The notes below the pieces were generated by a model. It had not been told where the DNA came from. It saw nothing but the letters and a program-made list of their open reading frames with translations, and did not search any database. Positions 5,396-11,657 of a stretch of DNA of 23,705 nt are shown one piece after another. The stretch's first letter is position 1. Every line of letters starts with the position of its first letter. This DNA is from a virus: positions 1 through 23,705 of the IMG/VR virus record IMGVR_UViG_3300001450_000317; one strand, 5' to 3'. The position numbers and the translations under genes are program-made.

Positions 5396-5547
5396 AAGTC
5401 GGCAGTTTAGTACGTGAGACTATGGATGGCAACATCGGTGTCATCTTGGCGTGGGAGAATGACGGCTGGCTCGTCAACTTCCCGAAGCATGGCATGGTAT
5501 TCCACATGATGCCGAGACTCTTGGAGGTGGTTGATGCAAGTAGGTGA
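5392..5547 (+). CDS. GDLV-family (MKVGSLV) small protein, 51 aa
   Basis: ATG 5392, product MKVGSLVRE..., one of the shortest family members. Strands: V-G-S-L-V-R, I-G-V-I-L-A-W, W-L-V-N-F, M-V-F-H-M, L-L-E-V-V-D. The codons for L-L-E-V-V contain GGAGGTG, the SD of the next gene, and D-A-S-R plus stop are the first 14 nt of that gene. Confidence 0.82.
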   Translation: MKVGSLVRETMDGNIGVILAWENDGWLVNFPKHGMVFHMMPRLLEVVDASR

Positions 5548-5698
5548 TCTGGTGATTTCTGCGCGTGGGCATTGGCTCACTCCGAGACTTGTGGTATCCA
5601 TGCACGAGACAGCTAAAGCGTTGATTGGTATACTATGGCCAAACGGCGAGATAAGATATGTTCACCATAAACACTTGGAGGTGGTCAGTAATGTTTGA
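5534..5698 (+). CDS. GDLV-family (MQVGDLV) small protein, 54 aa
   Basis: ATG 5534 with GGAGGTG about 8 nt upstream, giving MQVGDLVIS. Strands: V-G-D-L-V-I-S, R-L-V-V-S-M, A-L-I-G-I-L-W-P-N-G-E-I-R-Y-V, H-L-E-V-V-S. The L-W-P-N-G-E-I-R turn matches the D-G-E turn of the 4095 protein. Its own L-E-V-V codons give the SD for 5691 (8-nt overlap). Confidence 0.82.
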   Translation: MQVGDLVISARGHWLTPRLVVSMHETAKALIGILWPNGEIRYVHHKHLEVVSNV

Positions 5699-5879
5699 GT
5701 TCATTACACGCCTGTTCAGGACAGATCCGGGTTCAAAGATCCGCAAGGAGAGAGATAGAAAGTATAAAGAAGCTGTCCAGTTGCAAAGGGATGGCAAGCT
5801 GCGAGAGTATGCAAAGATTATGAAAGAGATCGAAGCACTTGAAGACGAGTACATCAAGGTGACAAATGAAAGTCGGTGA
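5691..5879 (+). CDS. Lacal_2735/DUF6435-like small helical protein, 62 aa
   Basis: ATG 5691 follows GGAGGTGG. The pattern M-F-x-F-I-x-x-L-F, D-P-x-x-K-I-R-K-E-R-x-x-K-Y-K-E-A-V-Q-L-Q-R-D-G-K-L-R-E-Y-A and a final helix resembles Lacal_2735/DUF6435 proteins (M-F-x-F-x-K-x-D-P-x-K-K-L, then A-x-x-x-Q-R-x-G-D-I-R-x-Y), small helical hairpins of unknown function found in marine bacteria. The match is from memory. It sits between GDLV members and ends N-E-S-R because its last 14 nt are the start of the next one. Confidence 0.75.
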   Translation: MFEFITRLFRTDPGSKIRKERDRKYKEAVQLQRDGKLREYAKIMKEIEALEDEYIKVTNESR

Positions 5880-6024
5880 TCTGATCAGACACAAACAAAC
5901 CGGTAAGATCGGCATTGTTCGCCGCATAGCCGACGAATACGGGGCGCACTTTTGGGTTTACGGATGGCCGACCAATCAAGTTTTTAACTCGACTACATGG
6001 GAGCGTTTAAGTGAAAGTAGGTGA
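5866..6024 (+). CDS. GDLV-family small SH3-like protein, 52 aa
   Basis: ATG 5866, MKVGDLIRH. Strands: V-G-D-L-I-R, G-I-V-R-R-I, H-F-W-V-Y-G-W, W-E-R-L-S-E-S-R. Overlaps both neighbours by 14 nt. The SD is AAGGTG in the end of the upstream gene. Confidence 0.82.
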   Translation: MKVGDLIRHKQTGKIGIVRRIADEYGAHFWVYGWPTNQVFNSTTWERLSESR

Positions 6025-6193
6025 TCTGGTAAAGTGGCGCGGTACTGTCGCGACCATCGTTAAAGAATACAAACGCGCCGTTCCCGATGGCAACCCCGAT
6101 GGTGATTGGCGTTATGATCGTAGCTGGGATATTCTAGTGGGTGCTGAAACTATCCGCATTAAACGCCAACTTCCGGTTGTTAACTGTTCTTGA
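6011..6193 (+). CDS. GDLV-family small protein, 60 aa, GTG start
   Basis: GTG 6011, product (M)KVGDLVKW. The start DNA (GTGAAAGTAGGTGATCTGGT) is almost the family consensus. Strands: V-G-D-L-V-K-W, V-A-T-I-V-K-E, W-D-I-L-V, then I-R-I-K-R-Q-L-P-V-V. The TGA stop (6191-6193) lies in the first TTGACA of promoter 5. Confidence 0.83.
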   Translation: MKVGDLVKWRGTVATIVKEYKRAVPDGNPDGDWRYDRSWDILVGAETIRIKRQLPVVNCS

Positions 6194-6244
6194 CATTTCC
6201 TTTACAATAAAACCCTTGTAATCTCGATGCCCCTGTGTTATATT
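6190..6244 (+). promoter_or_regulatory. Composite promoter 5
   Basis: TTGACA 6190-6195, TTTACA 6201-6206, weak -35 TTGTAA 6216-6221, 17-bp spacer, -10 TATATT 6239-6244. Leader TAATCAAGGAGG follows; drives 6270. Confidence 0.86.
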
Positions 6245-6269
6245 ATATAGGTAATCAAGGAGGACCATT

Positions 6270-6614
6270 ATGGCCTATCTCACGAAAGACGACCTCGTAA
6301 TCATCCGAACCAGCGAGGCTACCATTCAGGCGCGTGTCGTTGACATGCAGTTCCGGCGCTTCCGCAGTAGCTGGAAGGACAAGAAGACCGGCGAGACTAA
6401 GCGCCGATGGAAGTCAGTGCCTTACGCTATCTGTGAATGCTTCATCGGCGCGCCTATAGGCACCGAGTTTCTGATCCCCGGCTACAAGCTGAAAAGCGAA
6501 ACTAAAGACGGTGAGAAGCTACTGGTGTTGCAAGACAAGTACGCCGCCGAGTTCAACGGTGCATGGGTAAACAAGATGCTTGCCGACAGCAAGGCAAAGA
6601 GAGAGAGTGTATGA
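6270..6614 (+). CDS. hypothetical protein, possible divergent GDLV relative, 114 aa
   Basis: ATG 6270 after AAGGAGG. The opening Y-L-T-K-D-D-L-V-I-I-R, then I-Q-A-R-V-V-D-M-Q-F, follows the family strand pattern with D-D-L-V for G-D-L-V. The protein is longer, with a basic insert (W-K-D-K-K-T-G-E-T-K-R-R-W-K-S) and a strand-rich C-terminal half. The basic hairpin could bind nucleic acid. Four-nt overlap with the next gene. Confidence 0.8.
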   Translation: MAYLTKDDLVIIRTSEATIQARVVDMQFRRFRSSWKDKKTGETKRRWKSVPYAICECFIGAPIGTEFLIPGYKLKSETKDGEKLLVLQDKYAAEFNGAWVNKMLADSKAKRESV

Positions 6615-6952
6615 TGAAAGTTTGGGTTTTATGTGGAAGCTATGAAAGTGAGGGATTCACATCCGTTCATCTGACCGAGAAGGGCTGCGCGTTGGCGTGT
6701 ATCGCTGATGTGTTACAGTTCTTGGGCGTTGACGATGAAGAAACAGCATTGCAGGTTGTGAACAGTCATTATAGTTATACAGAGACAGACGGCGAACAAA
6801 CAGAACCATTTGAGTGGGATTCTGACAAGTTGAAAGATATGTCACGTGAAGAGTTGTGGAAAGTCTTTAATGACTGGACTGAAAATAGCTGGGAACACAT
6901 GGCAGATCGCAGCTATTATATCACTGCCGATGCGCAAATGATCCAGCCTTGA
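6611..6952 (+). CDS. hypothetical phage protein, 113 aa
   Basis: Start ATG 6611 (ATGATGA junction; 6614 is an equal alternative). Begins MMKVWVLCGSYESEG, a strand and turn reminiscent of phage proteins that display V-W-V-[LV]-x-G-x-Y-x-x-E-G, then T-E-K-G-C-A-L-A-C-I-A-D-V-L-Q-F-L-G, a helix. The C-terminal half is acidic and Trp-rich. No function known. Its TGA (6950-6952) lies in the first TTGACA of promoter 6. Confidence 0.82.
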   Translation: MMKVWVLCGSYESEGFTSVHLTEKGCALACIADVLQFLGVDDEETALQVVNSHYSYTETDGEQTEPFEWDSDKLKDMSREELWKVFNDWTENSWEHMADRSYYITADAQMIQP

Positions 6953-7003
6953 CATTCTCTTTACAACTTTCTTATTGACATTCTCTCCCGCCTGTGAGAT
7001 AAT
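6949..7003 (+). promoter_or_regulatory. Composite promoter 6
   Basis: TTGACA 6949-6954, TTTACA 6960-6965, -35 TTGACA 6975-6980, 17-bp spacer, -10 GATAAT 6998-7003. Leader TAATCAAGGAGG as in promoter 5. Drives 7030 and 7221. Confidence 0.9.
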
Positions 7004-7029
7004 ACAGGGGTAATCAAGGAGGCATCTAA

Positions 7030-7218
7030 ATGCTCACACTTCCGCTAATCAATCAACGCCAATCGCTTACACCGCTTGAGGACACCCAAGATCGCATGGA
7101 GATCATGATCACGATGATGATGCTATACGGTGAAGTCAATAATGAAGACAATGATCCGCTTGCAATCGAAACCTTGACAATGGCTTCGGCGGCTGTCAAC
7201 TCACCTGCGGAGGCATAA
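7030..7218 (+). CDS. hypothetical protein, 62 aa
   Basis: ATG 7030, SD CAAGGAGG. The product starts M-L-T-L-P-L-I-N and has a Met-rich helix (R-M-E-I-M-I-T-M-M-M-L-Y) and an acidic turn, ending in an Ala-rich tail. No domain recognised. The next gene begins 2 nt after its stop, so the two form an operon. Confidence 0.78.
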   Translation: MLTLPLINQRQSLTPLEDTQDRMEIMITMMMLYGEVNNEDNDPLAIETLTMASAAVNSPAEA

Positions 7219-7220
7219 TC

Positions 7221-7595
7221 ATGGGTTATCGTTCAGATGTTATATTGGCCATCATGCCTGAAGTTATGCCACAGTTTATGGTCACGATGGCAAAGTCGCC
7301 AGAAGCGCGTAAACTTTGCTGGTCTGATCATGACGAAATGATTAAAGACTATTGCGACATCAAGGGTGCGTTCCTGTTTCGATGGACTAGTATCAAATGG
7401 TATGATTCCTTTGAAGAAGTGTCAGCCATCCAAGACTTTATTGATTGGTGTGAAGGCGAAAGGGTTGAGGTTGAGGGTGAAAAGCATGATGCATCCGAGT
7501 TTTACCGCTTCATCCGTATTGGAGAAGAAGCTGATGATAATCAAGTTGAAGGCTGGGGCTTTGATATTCATATCGAGAGGACCGCAACCTATTAA
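7221..7595 (+). CDS. conserved phage protein (MGYRSDV type), 124 aa
   Basis: ATG 7221 with GCGGAG upstream. The opening M-G-Y-R-S-D-V-I-L-A-I-M is one I recognise from a widespread family of small phage and bacterial proteins of unknown function. Later landmarks are I-K-W-Y-D-S-F-E-E-V (strand plus helix) and a C-terminal G-W-G-F-D-I-H-I-E-R strand. The family is alpha/beta; no catalytic motif is evident. Cytoplasmic. Second gene of the promoter-6 operon. Confidence 0.87.
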   Translation: MGYRSDVILAIMPEVMPQFMVTMAKSPEARKLCWSDHDEMIKDYCDIKGAFLFRWTSIKWYDSFEEVSAIQDFIDWCEGERVEVEGEKHDASEFYRFIRIGEEADDNQVEGWGFDIHIERTATY

Positions 7596-7695
7596 AGTTT
7601 TGTCAAGCCCGCGAGTAATAAAAGGTATTCGTGGGTTCAATGTCTCCAACGAACCGACACGCTCTAAAGAATGGGCGAAATCCAATAAGCATTAA
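7534..7695 (+). CDS. doubtful small ORF, up to 53 aa
   Basis: ATG 7534 has GGAG 9 nt upstream, but the first 62 nt overlap the previous gene. The non-overlapping part reads like protein (S-S-P-R-V-I-K-G-I-R-G-F-N-V-S-N-E-P-T, then a basic end S-K-E-W-A-K-S-N-K-H). A shorter form could begin at TTG 7600. It may be a small gene, or the tail of one that has lost its start. Confidence 0.3.
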   Translation: MIIKLKAGALIFISRGPQPIKVLSSPRVIKGIRGFNVSNEPTRSKEWAKSNKH

Positions 7696-7769
7696 CTAAC
7701 TTAGCTTTGCGGAAGTGACAGGGAGACTGGCGAGTGGGTTCGCGGCAAGGACAGCGACCCCTCACGGGC
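7696..7769 (+). other. non-coding spacer with possible folded RNA
   Basis: No gene seen. GGGTTCGC at about 7736-7743 can pair with GCGACCC (7754-7760) with one bulge, giving a GC-rich hairpin just before promoter 7. There is no T-run after it, so it is not a clear intrinsic terminator. Confidence 0.35.
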
Positions 7770-7824
7770 TTGACATTTACTTTACAACTTTTTTATTGAC
7801 TTTCTCACTTAAATATGAGATAAT
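7770..7824 (+). promoter_or_regulatory. Composite promoter 7
   Basis: TTGACA 7770-7775, TTTACA 7781-7786, -35 TTGACT 7796-7801, 17-bp spacer, extended -10 TGAGATAAT with GATAAT at 7819-7824. Drives 7847. Confidence 0.92.
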
Positions 7825-7846
7825 ACATTTGTACTTAGGAGGTATA

Positions 7847-8278
7847 ATGACAGATATTAGAATGATTAAACTTGACGCCGATGATTTTGAGGCGATTCAG
7901 TTCGCGCTCGATATTGCTGCAAAAACTGCGGGCGATCATCGCGGCAGCGTTGCGGTAGACTTTCATGAGCTTGCCGATGACATCCGTGAGCAGTGGCATC
8001 GCAATGATGACGAATGGGGTTGGCGAGATGAGCCGACTGATCTCGATGGAAGCCATGTGGGTAAAACATTCTTGGTCGATGAAGCTGATTTTATAGACGC
8101 TGGGATCCGCGCGCGAGAGATGGAAAAGGTTGCAAATCGAAGTGTTGTAGAAAGGGCATTTGCTGATAGTGATACCCGGACTGCTTCTCTGGCGGCTAAG
8201 CGTCGCGATGAGCAGTTGATGAAAGGAACAGCAGCACCGTGTATAGCTGAGTTTATGAATGATCCAGTAGACTGGTAA
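7847..8278 (+). CDS. hypothetical protein, 143 aa
   Basis: ATG 7847 follows TAGGAGG and promoter 7; the frame is open upstream but runs through the promoter. The product opens M-T-D-I-R-M-I-K-L-D-A-D-D-F-E-A-I-Q-F-A-L-D-I-A-A, a helix, and continues with acidic, mostly helical sequence and a basic stretch (A-A-K-R-R-D-E-Q). No domain recognised. The zinc-ribbon gene follows after 15 nt. Confidence 0.82.
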   Translation: MTDIRMIKLDADDFEAIQFALDIAAKTAGDHRGSVAVDFHELADDIREQWHRNDDEWGWRDEPTDLDGSHVGKTFLVDEADFIDAGIRAREMEKVANRSVVERAFADSDTRTASLAAKRRDEQLMKGTAAPCIAEFMNDPVDW

Positions 8279-8293
8279 GGGAGTTAAACTATT

Positions 8294-8548
8294 ATGAATA
8301 TGAAAACATGCAAACACTGTAACGACAGTTTTGATCTCGATGGACATTTCAAACGCAAGATCGGGGGCAAGATTAACGAATGTCCGTCATGCGTTGAGGA
8401 ACTAGAAACAGAAACGGCCGTTAAATATCTTGGGTTCGCTTCCGGGCATGATGGCGAGGCTACCGATCTTGCGATCAAGTCTTTCGGGTCTAAGGCAGAA
8501 CAGATCGCATCCTCGTCGGCATGGCGCTCCGAACCGGCAAAGGGGTAG
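8294..8548 (+). CDS. zinc-ribbon-like small protein, 84 aa
   Basis: Cys6-x2-Cys9 and Cys30-x2-Cys33 (C-K-H-C ... C-P-S-C) form a four-Cys zinc ribbon in the first 35 residues. ATG 8294; an SD-like GGGAG is about 13 nt upstream, slightly far, and ATG 8300 is an alternative. The C-terminal half is helical. Phage zinc ribbons of this size are usually nucleic-acid or RNA-polymerase binding, but nothing selects a target here. Confidence 0.8.
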   Translation: MNMKTCKHCNDSFDLDGHFKRKIGGKINECPSCVEELETETAVKYLGFASGHDGEATDLAIKSFGSKAEQIASSSAWRSEPAKG

Positions 8549-8558
8549 ATGTAATCTC

Positions 8559-8612
8559 TTGACATTCCCTTTACAATATCGACTTGACTTCTGCCCTCGC
8601 ATATGAGATAAT
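8559..8612 (+). promoter_or_regulatory. Composite promoter 8
   Basis: TTGACA 8559-8564, TTTACA 8570-8575, -35 TTGACT 8584-8589 (14 bp on, one less than usual), 17-bp spacer, extended -10 TGAGATAAT with GATAAT at 8607-8612. The stretch CATATGAGATAAT is shared with promoter 10. Confidence 0.9.
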
Positions 8613-8637
8613 AAGGAACAATCAAGGAAAGGTATAC

Positions 8638-8781
8638 ATGCTCAACGACTTGCAAATCACTCTACTCGACAACGGGATCTGGCTTCTGCCTGTTCTCTGT
8701 GTCGTTGCCCTTGCGGTGTTCCCGTGGAAACATTGGAACGCGCTCCTCGATTCTTTGGAGGATACTAATGCAAGTAGGTAA
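8638..8781 (+). CDS. one-helix membrane peptide, 47 aa
   Basis: ATG 8638 after AAGGAAAGG; earlier in-frame codons lie in the promoter. A hydrophobic helix at about 14-30 (W-L-L-P-V-L-C-V-V-A-L-A-V-F-P-W) is followed by an amphipathic tail that ends N-A-S-R because its last 14 nt are the start of the next gene. The S-L-E codons (TCTTTGGAGG) hold the next SD. A membrane peptide fused into the GDLV cassette format. Confidence 0.78.
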   Translation: MLNDLQITLLDNGIWLLPVLCVVALAVFPWKHWNALLDSLEDTNASR

Positions 8782-8986
8782 AATGTATAAGTTTGAAGGT
8801 TGGGGCTTGTCCCGCAGCGGTTTAGATGGAACACTTGCGGTGTATCTCGGTGAGGATTTTATTCACCGAGATGATGGGTTGATCATCGAGAACCACAGGA
8901 TCCTAAAGGTCGGCGCGCCAGCATCCACGCTCATTGATCGGGGTCTGTTAAAGTATATGAAGGAGGTAGTAAATGAAGATCGGTAA
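8768..8986 (+). CDS. GDLV-like (MQVGKMY) small protein, 72 aa
   Basis: ATG 8768, SD GGAGG. Starts MQVGKMYKFEG, a divergent form of the family start with G-K-M-Y for G-D-L-V. Strands: G-K-M-Y-K-F, G-T-L-A-V-Y-L-G, H-R-I-L-K-V-G. The C-terminal end (Y-M-K-E-V-V-N-E-D-R) supplies AGGAGG for the next gene and overlaps it by 14 nt. Confidence 0.8.
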   Translation: MQVGKMYKFEGWGLSRSGLDGTLAVYLGEDFIHRDDGLIIENHRILKVGAPASTLIDRGLLKYMKEVVNEDR

Positions 8987-9140
8987 TCTGGTGAGAAACC
9001 TTAACTCTGAGCGCGGTATGCTGGGTGTCATAGTGTCTTGGTATTTCTATGAAGATAGCCCCACACCTTGCCCAGTGGTTCGCTGGAATGATGGAAGAAC
9101 TAGCTGGGTCATGCCACACTTGGTCACTGTAATCTCCTGA
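8973..9140 (+). CDS. GDLV-family (MKIGNLV) small protein, 55 aa
   Basis: ATG 8973 with AAGGAGG upstream. Strands: I-G-N-L-V-R, L-G-V-I-V-S-W, P-V-V-R-W-N-D-G-R-T-S-W-V, H-L-V-T-V-I. The W-N-D-G-x-x-x-W-V turn matches 4095 and 5534. The TGA stop (9138-9140) lies in CTGACA, first hexamer of promoter 9. Confidence 0.82.
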   Translation: MKIGNLVRNLNSERGMLGVIVSWYFYEDSPTPCPVVRWNDGRTSWVMPHLVTVIS

Positions 9141-9191
9141 CATTCTCTTGACAACTTAGTTGTTGACTTACCCCCCTATTTCTGGTATAAT
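9137..9191 (+). promoter_or_regulatory. Composite promoter 9
   Basis: CTGACA 9137-9142, TTGACA 9148-9153, -35 TTGACT 9163-9168, 17-bp spacer, extended -10 TGGTATAAT with hexamer 9186-9191. A 51-nt leader follows before 9243. Confidence 0.93.
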
Positions 9192-9199
9192 AGGTGCAT

Positions 9200-9234
9200 A
9201 AGTTAGAGAAATCAATCAACCCCCTCCGCTGGAG
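9200..9234 (+). promoter_or_regulatory. Leader motif with SD-pairing hairpin (gene 9243)
   Basis: AAGTTAGAGAAA at 9200-9211 recurs exactly at 10541-10552. Both leaders then carry CCCCTCC facing the SD GGAG: here CTCC 9224-9227 can pair with GGAG 9231-9234 over a 3-nt loop. The stem is short, so SD masking is only a possibility. Confidence 0.4.
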
Positions 9235-9242
9235 AAAATCAT

Positions 9243-10127
9243 ATGTCATATAACGGAACCGTCCGCTGCTCACACTGCTACCAAACCGGTCACAACCGGC
9301 GCAAGTGTCCCGATCTCACTCAATCATTTCTTGATGGTTATAAGCGTGAACTGAAGAGGATCGCCGGATATGAGGCGCTGACCGAAGAAGAAGCTGAAAG
9401 GCAGGGTACTGATCGCGCGTGGAACCTCGACTATCACACCCGGAAAGCGGAAGAGCTGCGTTCCAACTATATGAAGCGGACCAAGGTTGATCCAGCTACG
9501 GGCGAGAAGGTCACCAATAAGAAAGCAAAAGCCGAGCGCATGAAGAAGGTGAAGTGCGGCTATTGCGGCAACCGTGGACACACGCGCCGAGTTTGCCAGA
9601 ACGCCAAGAACGACTATGCGATCTACGCCGAGCGTACGCGCGCGGTGCGTCAAGAATGGTATGATCTGCTCAAGTCTCTGGGTGTCGGTGTCGGCACAAT
9701 GGTCATCCGTCGCGACTTCCGGGGCTACCTGCCAAACGGTGAGTACGGACTACAAAACATCACAGGTTTGATCACTGAGATTCAGTGGGATCGCATTGAC
9801 GCGCACCGCGAGGGTCATCCTCTCGTCGTTAGAAGCAACGCGCAGCTTCGCGGAGAAAAGAGTGATTATTACACTCCGACTTTGCCCAATATGACACTGG
9901 GTGAGATCGCGCAAGCTGAGACAGCCGTAGCGCGGGACTTGACTGTGCTTCCTTCAGGAAAGCCGCCACAGATGCCAGCAGGCTGGTTGACAGACACTAA
10001 ATCTATCAAAGCGGTCTTTAGCACCGAAAACGATCGACCGTGGGAATACCAGTGGGGCGATTCGGACTCATGGCAGGTAAAGACTCGCGAGGATCTTGGG
10101 CTTCCAAGGTGCGCTTACGAGGCTTGA
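9243..10127 (+). CDS. double CCHC zinc-knuckle protein, 294 aa
   Basis: ATG 9243, SD TGGAG. Two CCHC knuckles (C-x2-C-x4-H-x4-C): Cys9, Cys12, His17, Cys22 and Cys105, Cys108, His113, Cys118, each followed by Arg-rich residues (H-N-R-R-K-C; H-T-R-R-V-C). This knuckle binds single-stranded RNA or DNA in retroviral nucleocapsids and eukaryotic RNA-binding proteins; I recall similar two-knuckle proteins in large T4-like phages. Between the knuckles is a charged helical linker (23-104). The C-terminal 170 residues have a strand-rich region near 140-200 (G-V-G-V-G-T-M-V-I-R-R-D-F) and an unknown remainder. Likely an RNA/ssDNA-binding protein. It stands alone between promoters 9 and 10; its TGA is in the first TTGACA of promoter 10. 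Confidence 0.88.
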   Translation: MSYNGTVRCSHCYQTGHNRRKCPDLTQSFLDGYKRELKRIAGYEALTEEEAERQGTDRAWNLDYHTRKAEELRSNYMKRTKVDPATGEKVTNKKAKAERMKKVKCGYCGNRGHTRRVCQNAKNDYAIYAERTRAVRQEWYDLLKSLGVGVGTMVIRRDFRGYLPNGEYGLQNITGLITEIQWDRIDAHREGHPLVVRSNAQLRGEKSDYYTPTLPNMTLGEIAQAETAVARDLTVLPSGKPPQMPAGWLTDTKSIKAVFSTENDRPWEYQWGDSDSWQVKTREDLGLPRCAYEA

Positions 10128-10178
10128 CATTCTCTTGACAATAAACCTGTTGACTTTTCTTCTCGCATATGAGATAAT
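10124..10178 (+). promoter_or_regulatory. Composite promoter 10
   Basis: TTGACA 10124-10129, TTGACA 10135-10140, -35 TTGACT 10150-10155, 17-bp spacer, extended -10 TGAGATAAT with GATAAT at 10173-10178. Drives 10209 alone. All three upstream hexamers are near-perfect. Confidence 0.94.
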
Positions 10179-10208
10179 GTATACATCATCGAGCATAGGA
10201 GCTACCTG

Positions 10209-10469
10209 ATGACTGACACCCTGACCACTTCTGACCTTCGCGCCCTCAAGTTGACCGAGGACGAATGGCATACACTCTTCCATTCGGGCGAGTTTACTGC
10301 TGACAGCAACCGCGTTGACATGCTTGTGCTGGCTGGACTGGCTGTATGGAAGGACGAGCCTGACCATCCTGAACGTAACTGGGATCTGACCGAGGAAGGT
10401 CGCGCTGCCTGCAACACGATTGACCTTATCTTTGACTGGGCTGACTTCGCGCACGTTGAAGTAGCCTGA
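10209..10469 (+). CDS. possible winged-helix small protein, 86 aa
   Basis: ATG 10209, SD TAGGAG. The order L-T-x-x-E-W (helix), a middle helix (R-V-D-M-L-V-L-A-G-L-A-V-W), then N-W-D-L-T-E-E-G-R-A-A-C (wing strand plus helix) is the arrangement of MarR/PadR-type winged helices, where L-T-x-x-G-R-x follows the wing. At 86 aa it would be a bare domain. If it binds DNA it is a candidate regulator of the phage promoters, but it is acidic overall, which argues against tight DNA binding. Single-gene unit between promoters 10 and 11; TGA lies in CTGACA at 10466-10471. Confidence 0.8.
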   Translation: MTDTLTTSDLRALKLTEDEWHTLFHSGEFTADSNRVDMLVLAGLAVWKDEPDHPERNWDLTEEGRAACNTIDLIFDWADFAHVEVA

Positions 10470-10477
10470 CAAATCCC

Positions 10478-10532
10478 TTAACATTTACTTTACAATAAAC
10501 CTGTTGACCTTTACCCCCACTTATGGTATACT
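10478..10532 (+). promoter_or_regulatory. Composite promoter 11
   Basis: TTAACA 10478-10483, TTTACA 10489-10494, -35 TTGACC 10504-10509, 17-bp spacer, extended -10 TGGTATACT with hexamer 10527-10532. A further CTGACA lies 12 bp upstream (10466-10471) and holds the preceding stop. Leader contains AAGTTAGAGAAA (10541-10552) as in promoter 9. Drives the AAA+ gene. Confidence 0.88.
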
Positions 10533-10574
10533 TACTAAGTAAGTTAGAGAAAGAACCCCTCCAAGGAGAATCAC

Positions 10575-11657
10575 ATGTCTGTCGATTTCGCAACCTTCAC
10601 GTCCGTCGTCCCTCATATCCTCAATGCACGCCTGCCCGTGCTTCTCCGTGGTCGTCACGGTGTCGGCAAGTCGCAGGTGGTCTATCAGATCGCGGAGTCC
10701 CGTGGTCTTCCCGTCATCGAGCGCCGTGCGTCTCAGATGACCGAGGGTGATCTTCTCGGTCTGCCTGACACGGCAGACACCGAGATCAACGGCCGCAAGG
10801 CTACCACGTGGAACGCCCCCGACTGGCTTGTGACCGCGTGTGAGCAGCCTGTGTGCCTCTTCCTCGATGAAGTGGACCGCGCGACTCAAGAGGTCCGTCA
10901 GGGCTTGTTTGAGTTGACCGATAGCCGCAAGATCAACGGCTGGCACCTGCACGCCGACACCTTGATCGTCGCTGCCGTTAACGGTGGCGAGCATGGCGCG
11001 CAATACCAAGTCGGTGAGATGGACCCTGCCGAGCTTGACCGCTGGACCGTGTTCGATGTCGAGCCTTCTACAGAAGACTGGCTCAAGTGGGCGCAGGACA
11101 ATGTTGATGGTATCCTTTGGGATTTCATTAACCAGAACCGCACACACCTTGAGCACATCGGTGAGTACGAGCCTAACAAGGTTTATCCTTCTCGCCGTAG
11201 CTGGAAGCGGTTTAACGATACCGTTGCCCCGGTCGGCGTGTTCGGTGAAGAGGGTGATCGTGACATGCTCTTCAACCTCGCGACCGCGTTCGTGGGCTTT
11301 GAGGGTGCCGTTGCTCTCCGTGACTTCGTTGAGAAGTACGAATGGCAGGTAACCGTTGAAGACCTCATCGACAACGGTGAGATCGACAAAACCGACAAGT
11401 GGGGTATCAATGACCACGCTGCCATGATCGAGAAGATGGAGGCGGCTAAGACCTTCGCGGAGCCTCTGTCCGAGGCTCAGATCGCCAACGTCGCGGAGTA
11501 CTTCGTGACCCTGCCTTCCGAGGTAGCGATGAAGCTGTGGACGGTTATCGGTGACTCCGATAACATCGACAACACGATCGCTCTGCACAAGGCAGAGACT
11601 AAGGACGGACGCCGAGTGTCCGATCACCTTGTCGAGATTCTTGGAGGCAACCAGTGA
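10575..11657 (+). CDS. MoxR-type AAA+ ATPase, 360 aa
   Basis: ATG 10575 after CAAGGAG. Walker A G-R-H-G-V-G-K-S at 26-33; Walker B C-L-F-L-D-E-V-D at 94-101; sensor-1 strand I-V-A-A-V-N-G-G with Asn136; then D-P-A-E-L-D-R-W with Arg156 in the place of the MoxR arginine finger. The short N-terminus and the N-A-P-D-W-L segment (about 80-84) match the MoxR/ATPase_5 (dynein-like) AAA+ type. Such ATPases work with VWA-domain partners to remodel or insert metal or cofactors into proteins; the VWA protein at 11995 is the obvious partner. Residues 165-360 form an unassigned helical C-terminal region. G+C-rich third positions compared with neighbours suggest high expression or recent acquisition. Confidence 0.92.
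   Translation: MSVDFATFTSVVPHILNARLPVLLRGRHGVGKSQVVYQIAESRGLPVIERRASQMTEGDLLGLPDTADTEINGRKATTWNAPDWLVTACEQPVCLFLDEVDRATQEVRQGLFELTDSRKINGWHLHADTLIVAAVNGGEHGAQYQVGEMDPAELDRWTVFDVEPSTEDWLKWAQDNVDGILWDFINQNRTHLEHIGEYEPNKVYPSRRSWKRFNDTVAPVGVFGEEGDRDMLFNLATAFVGFEGAVALRDFVEKYEWQVTVEDLIDNGEIDKTDKWGINDHAAMIEKMEAAKTFAEPLSEAQIANVAEYFVTLPSEVAMKLWTVIGDSDNIDNTIALHKAETKDGRRVSDHLVEILGGNQ

Noticed and set aside
7605-7632. Intrinsic terminator after 7595
   Set aside because: CCCGCGA/TCGTGGG can pair with one G-U, but there is no T-run and the stem may lie in a small ORF.
10521-11627. Long antisense open frame (368 codons) opposite the AAA+ ATPase
   Set aside because: It is the mirror of a G+C-biased coding frame with clear Walker motifs on the + strand; no SD or domain on the minus strand.
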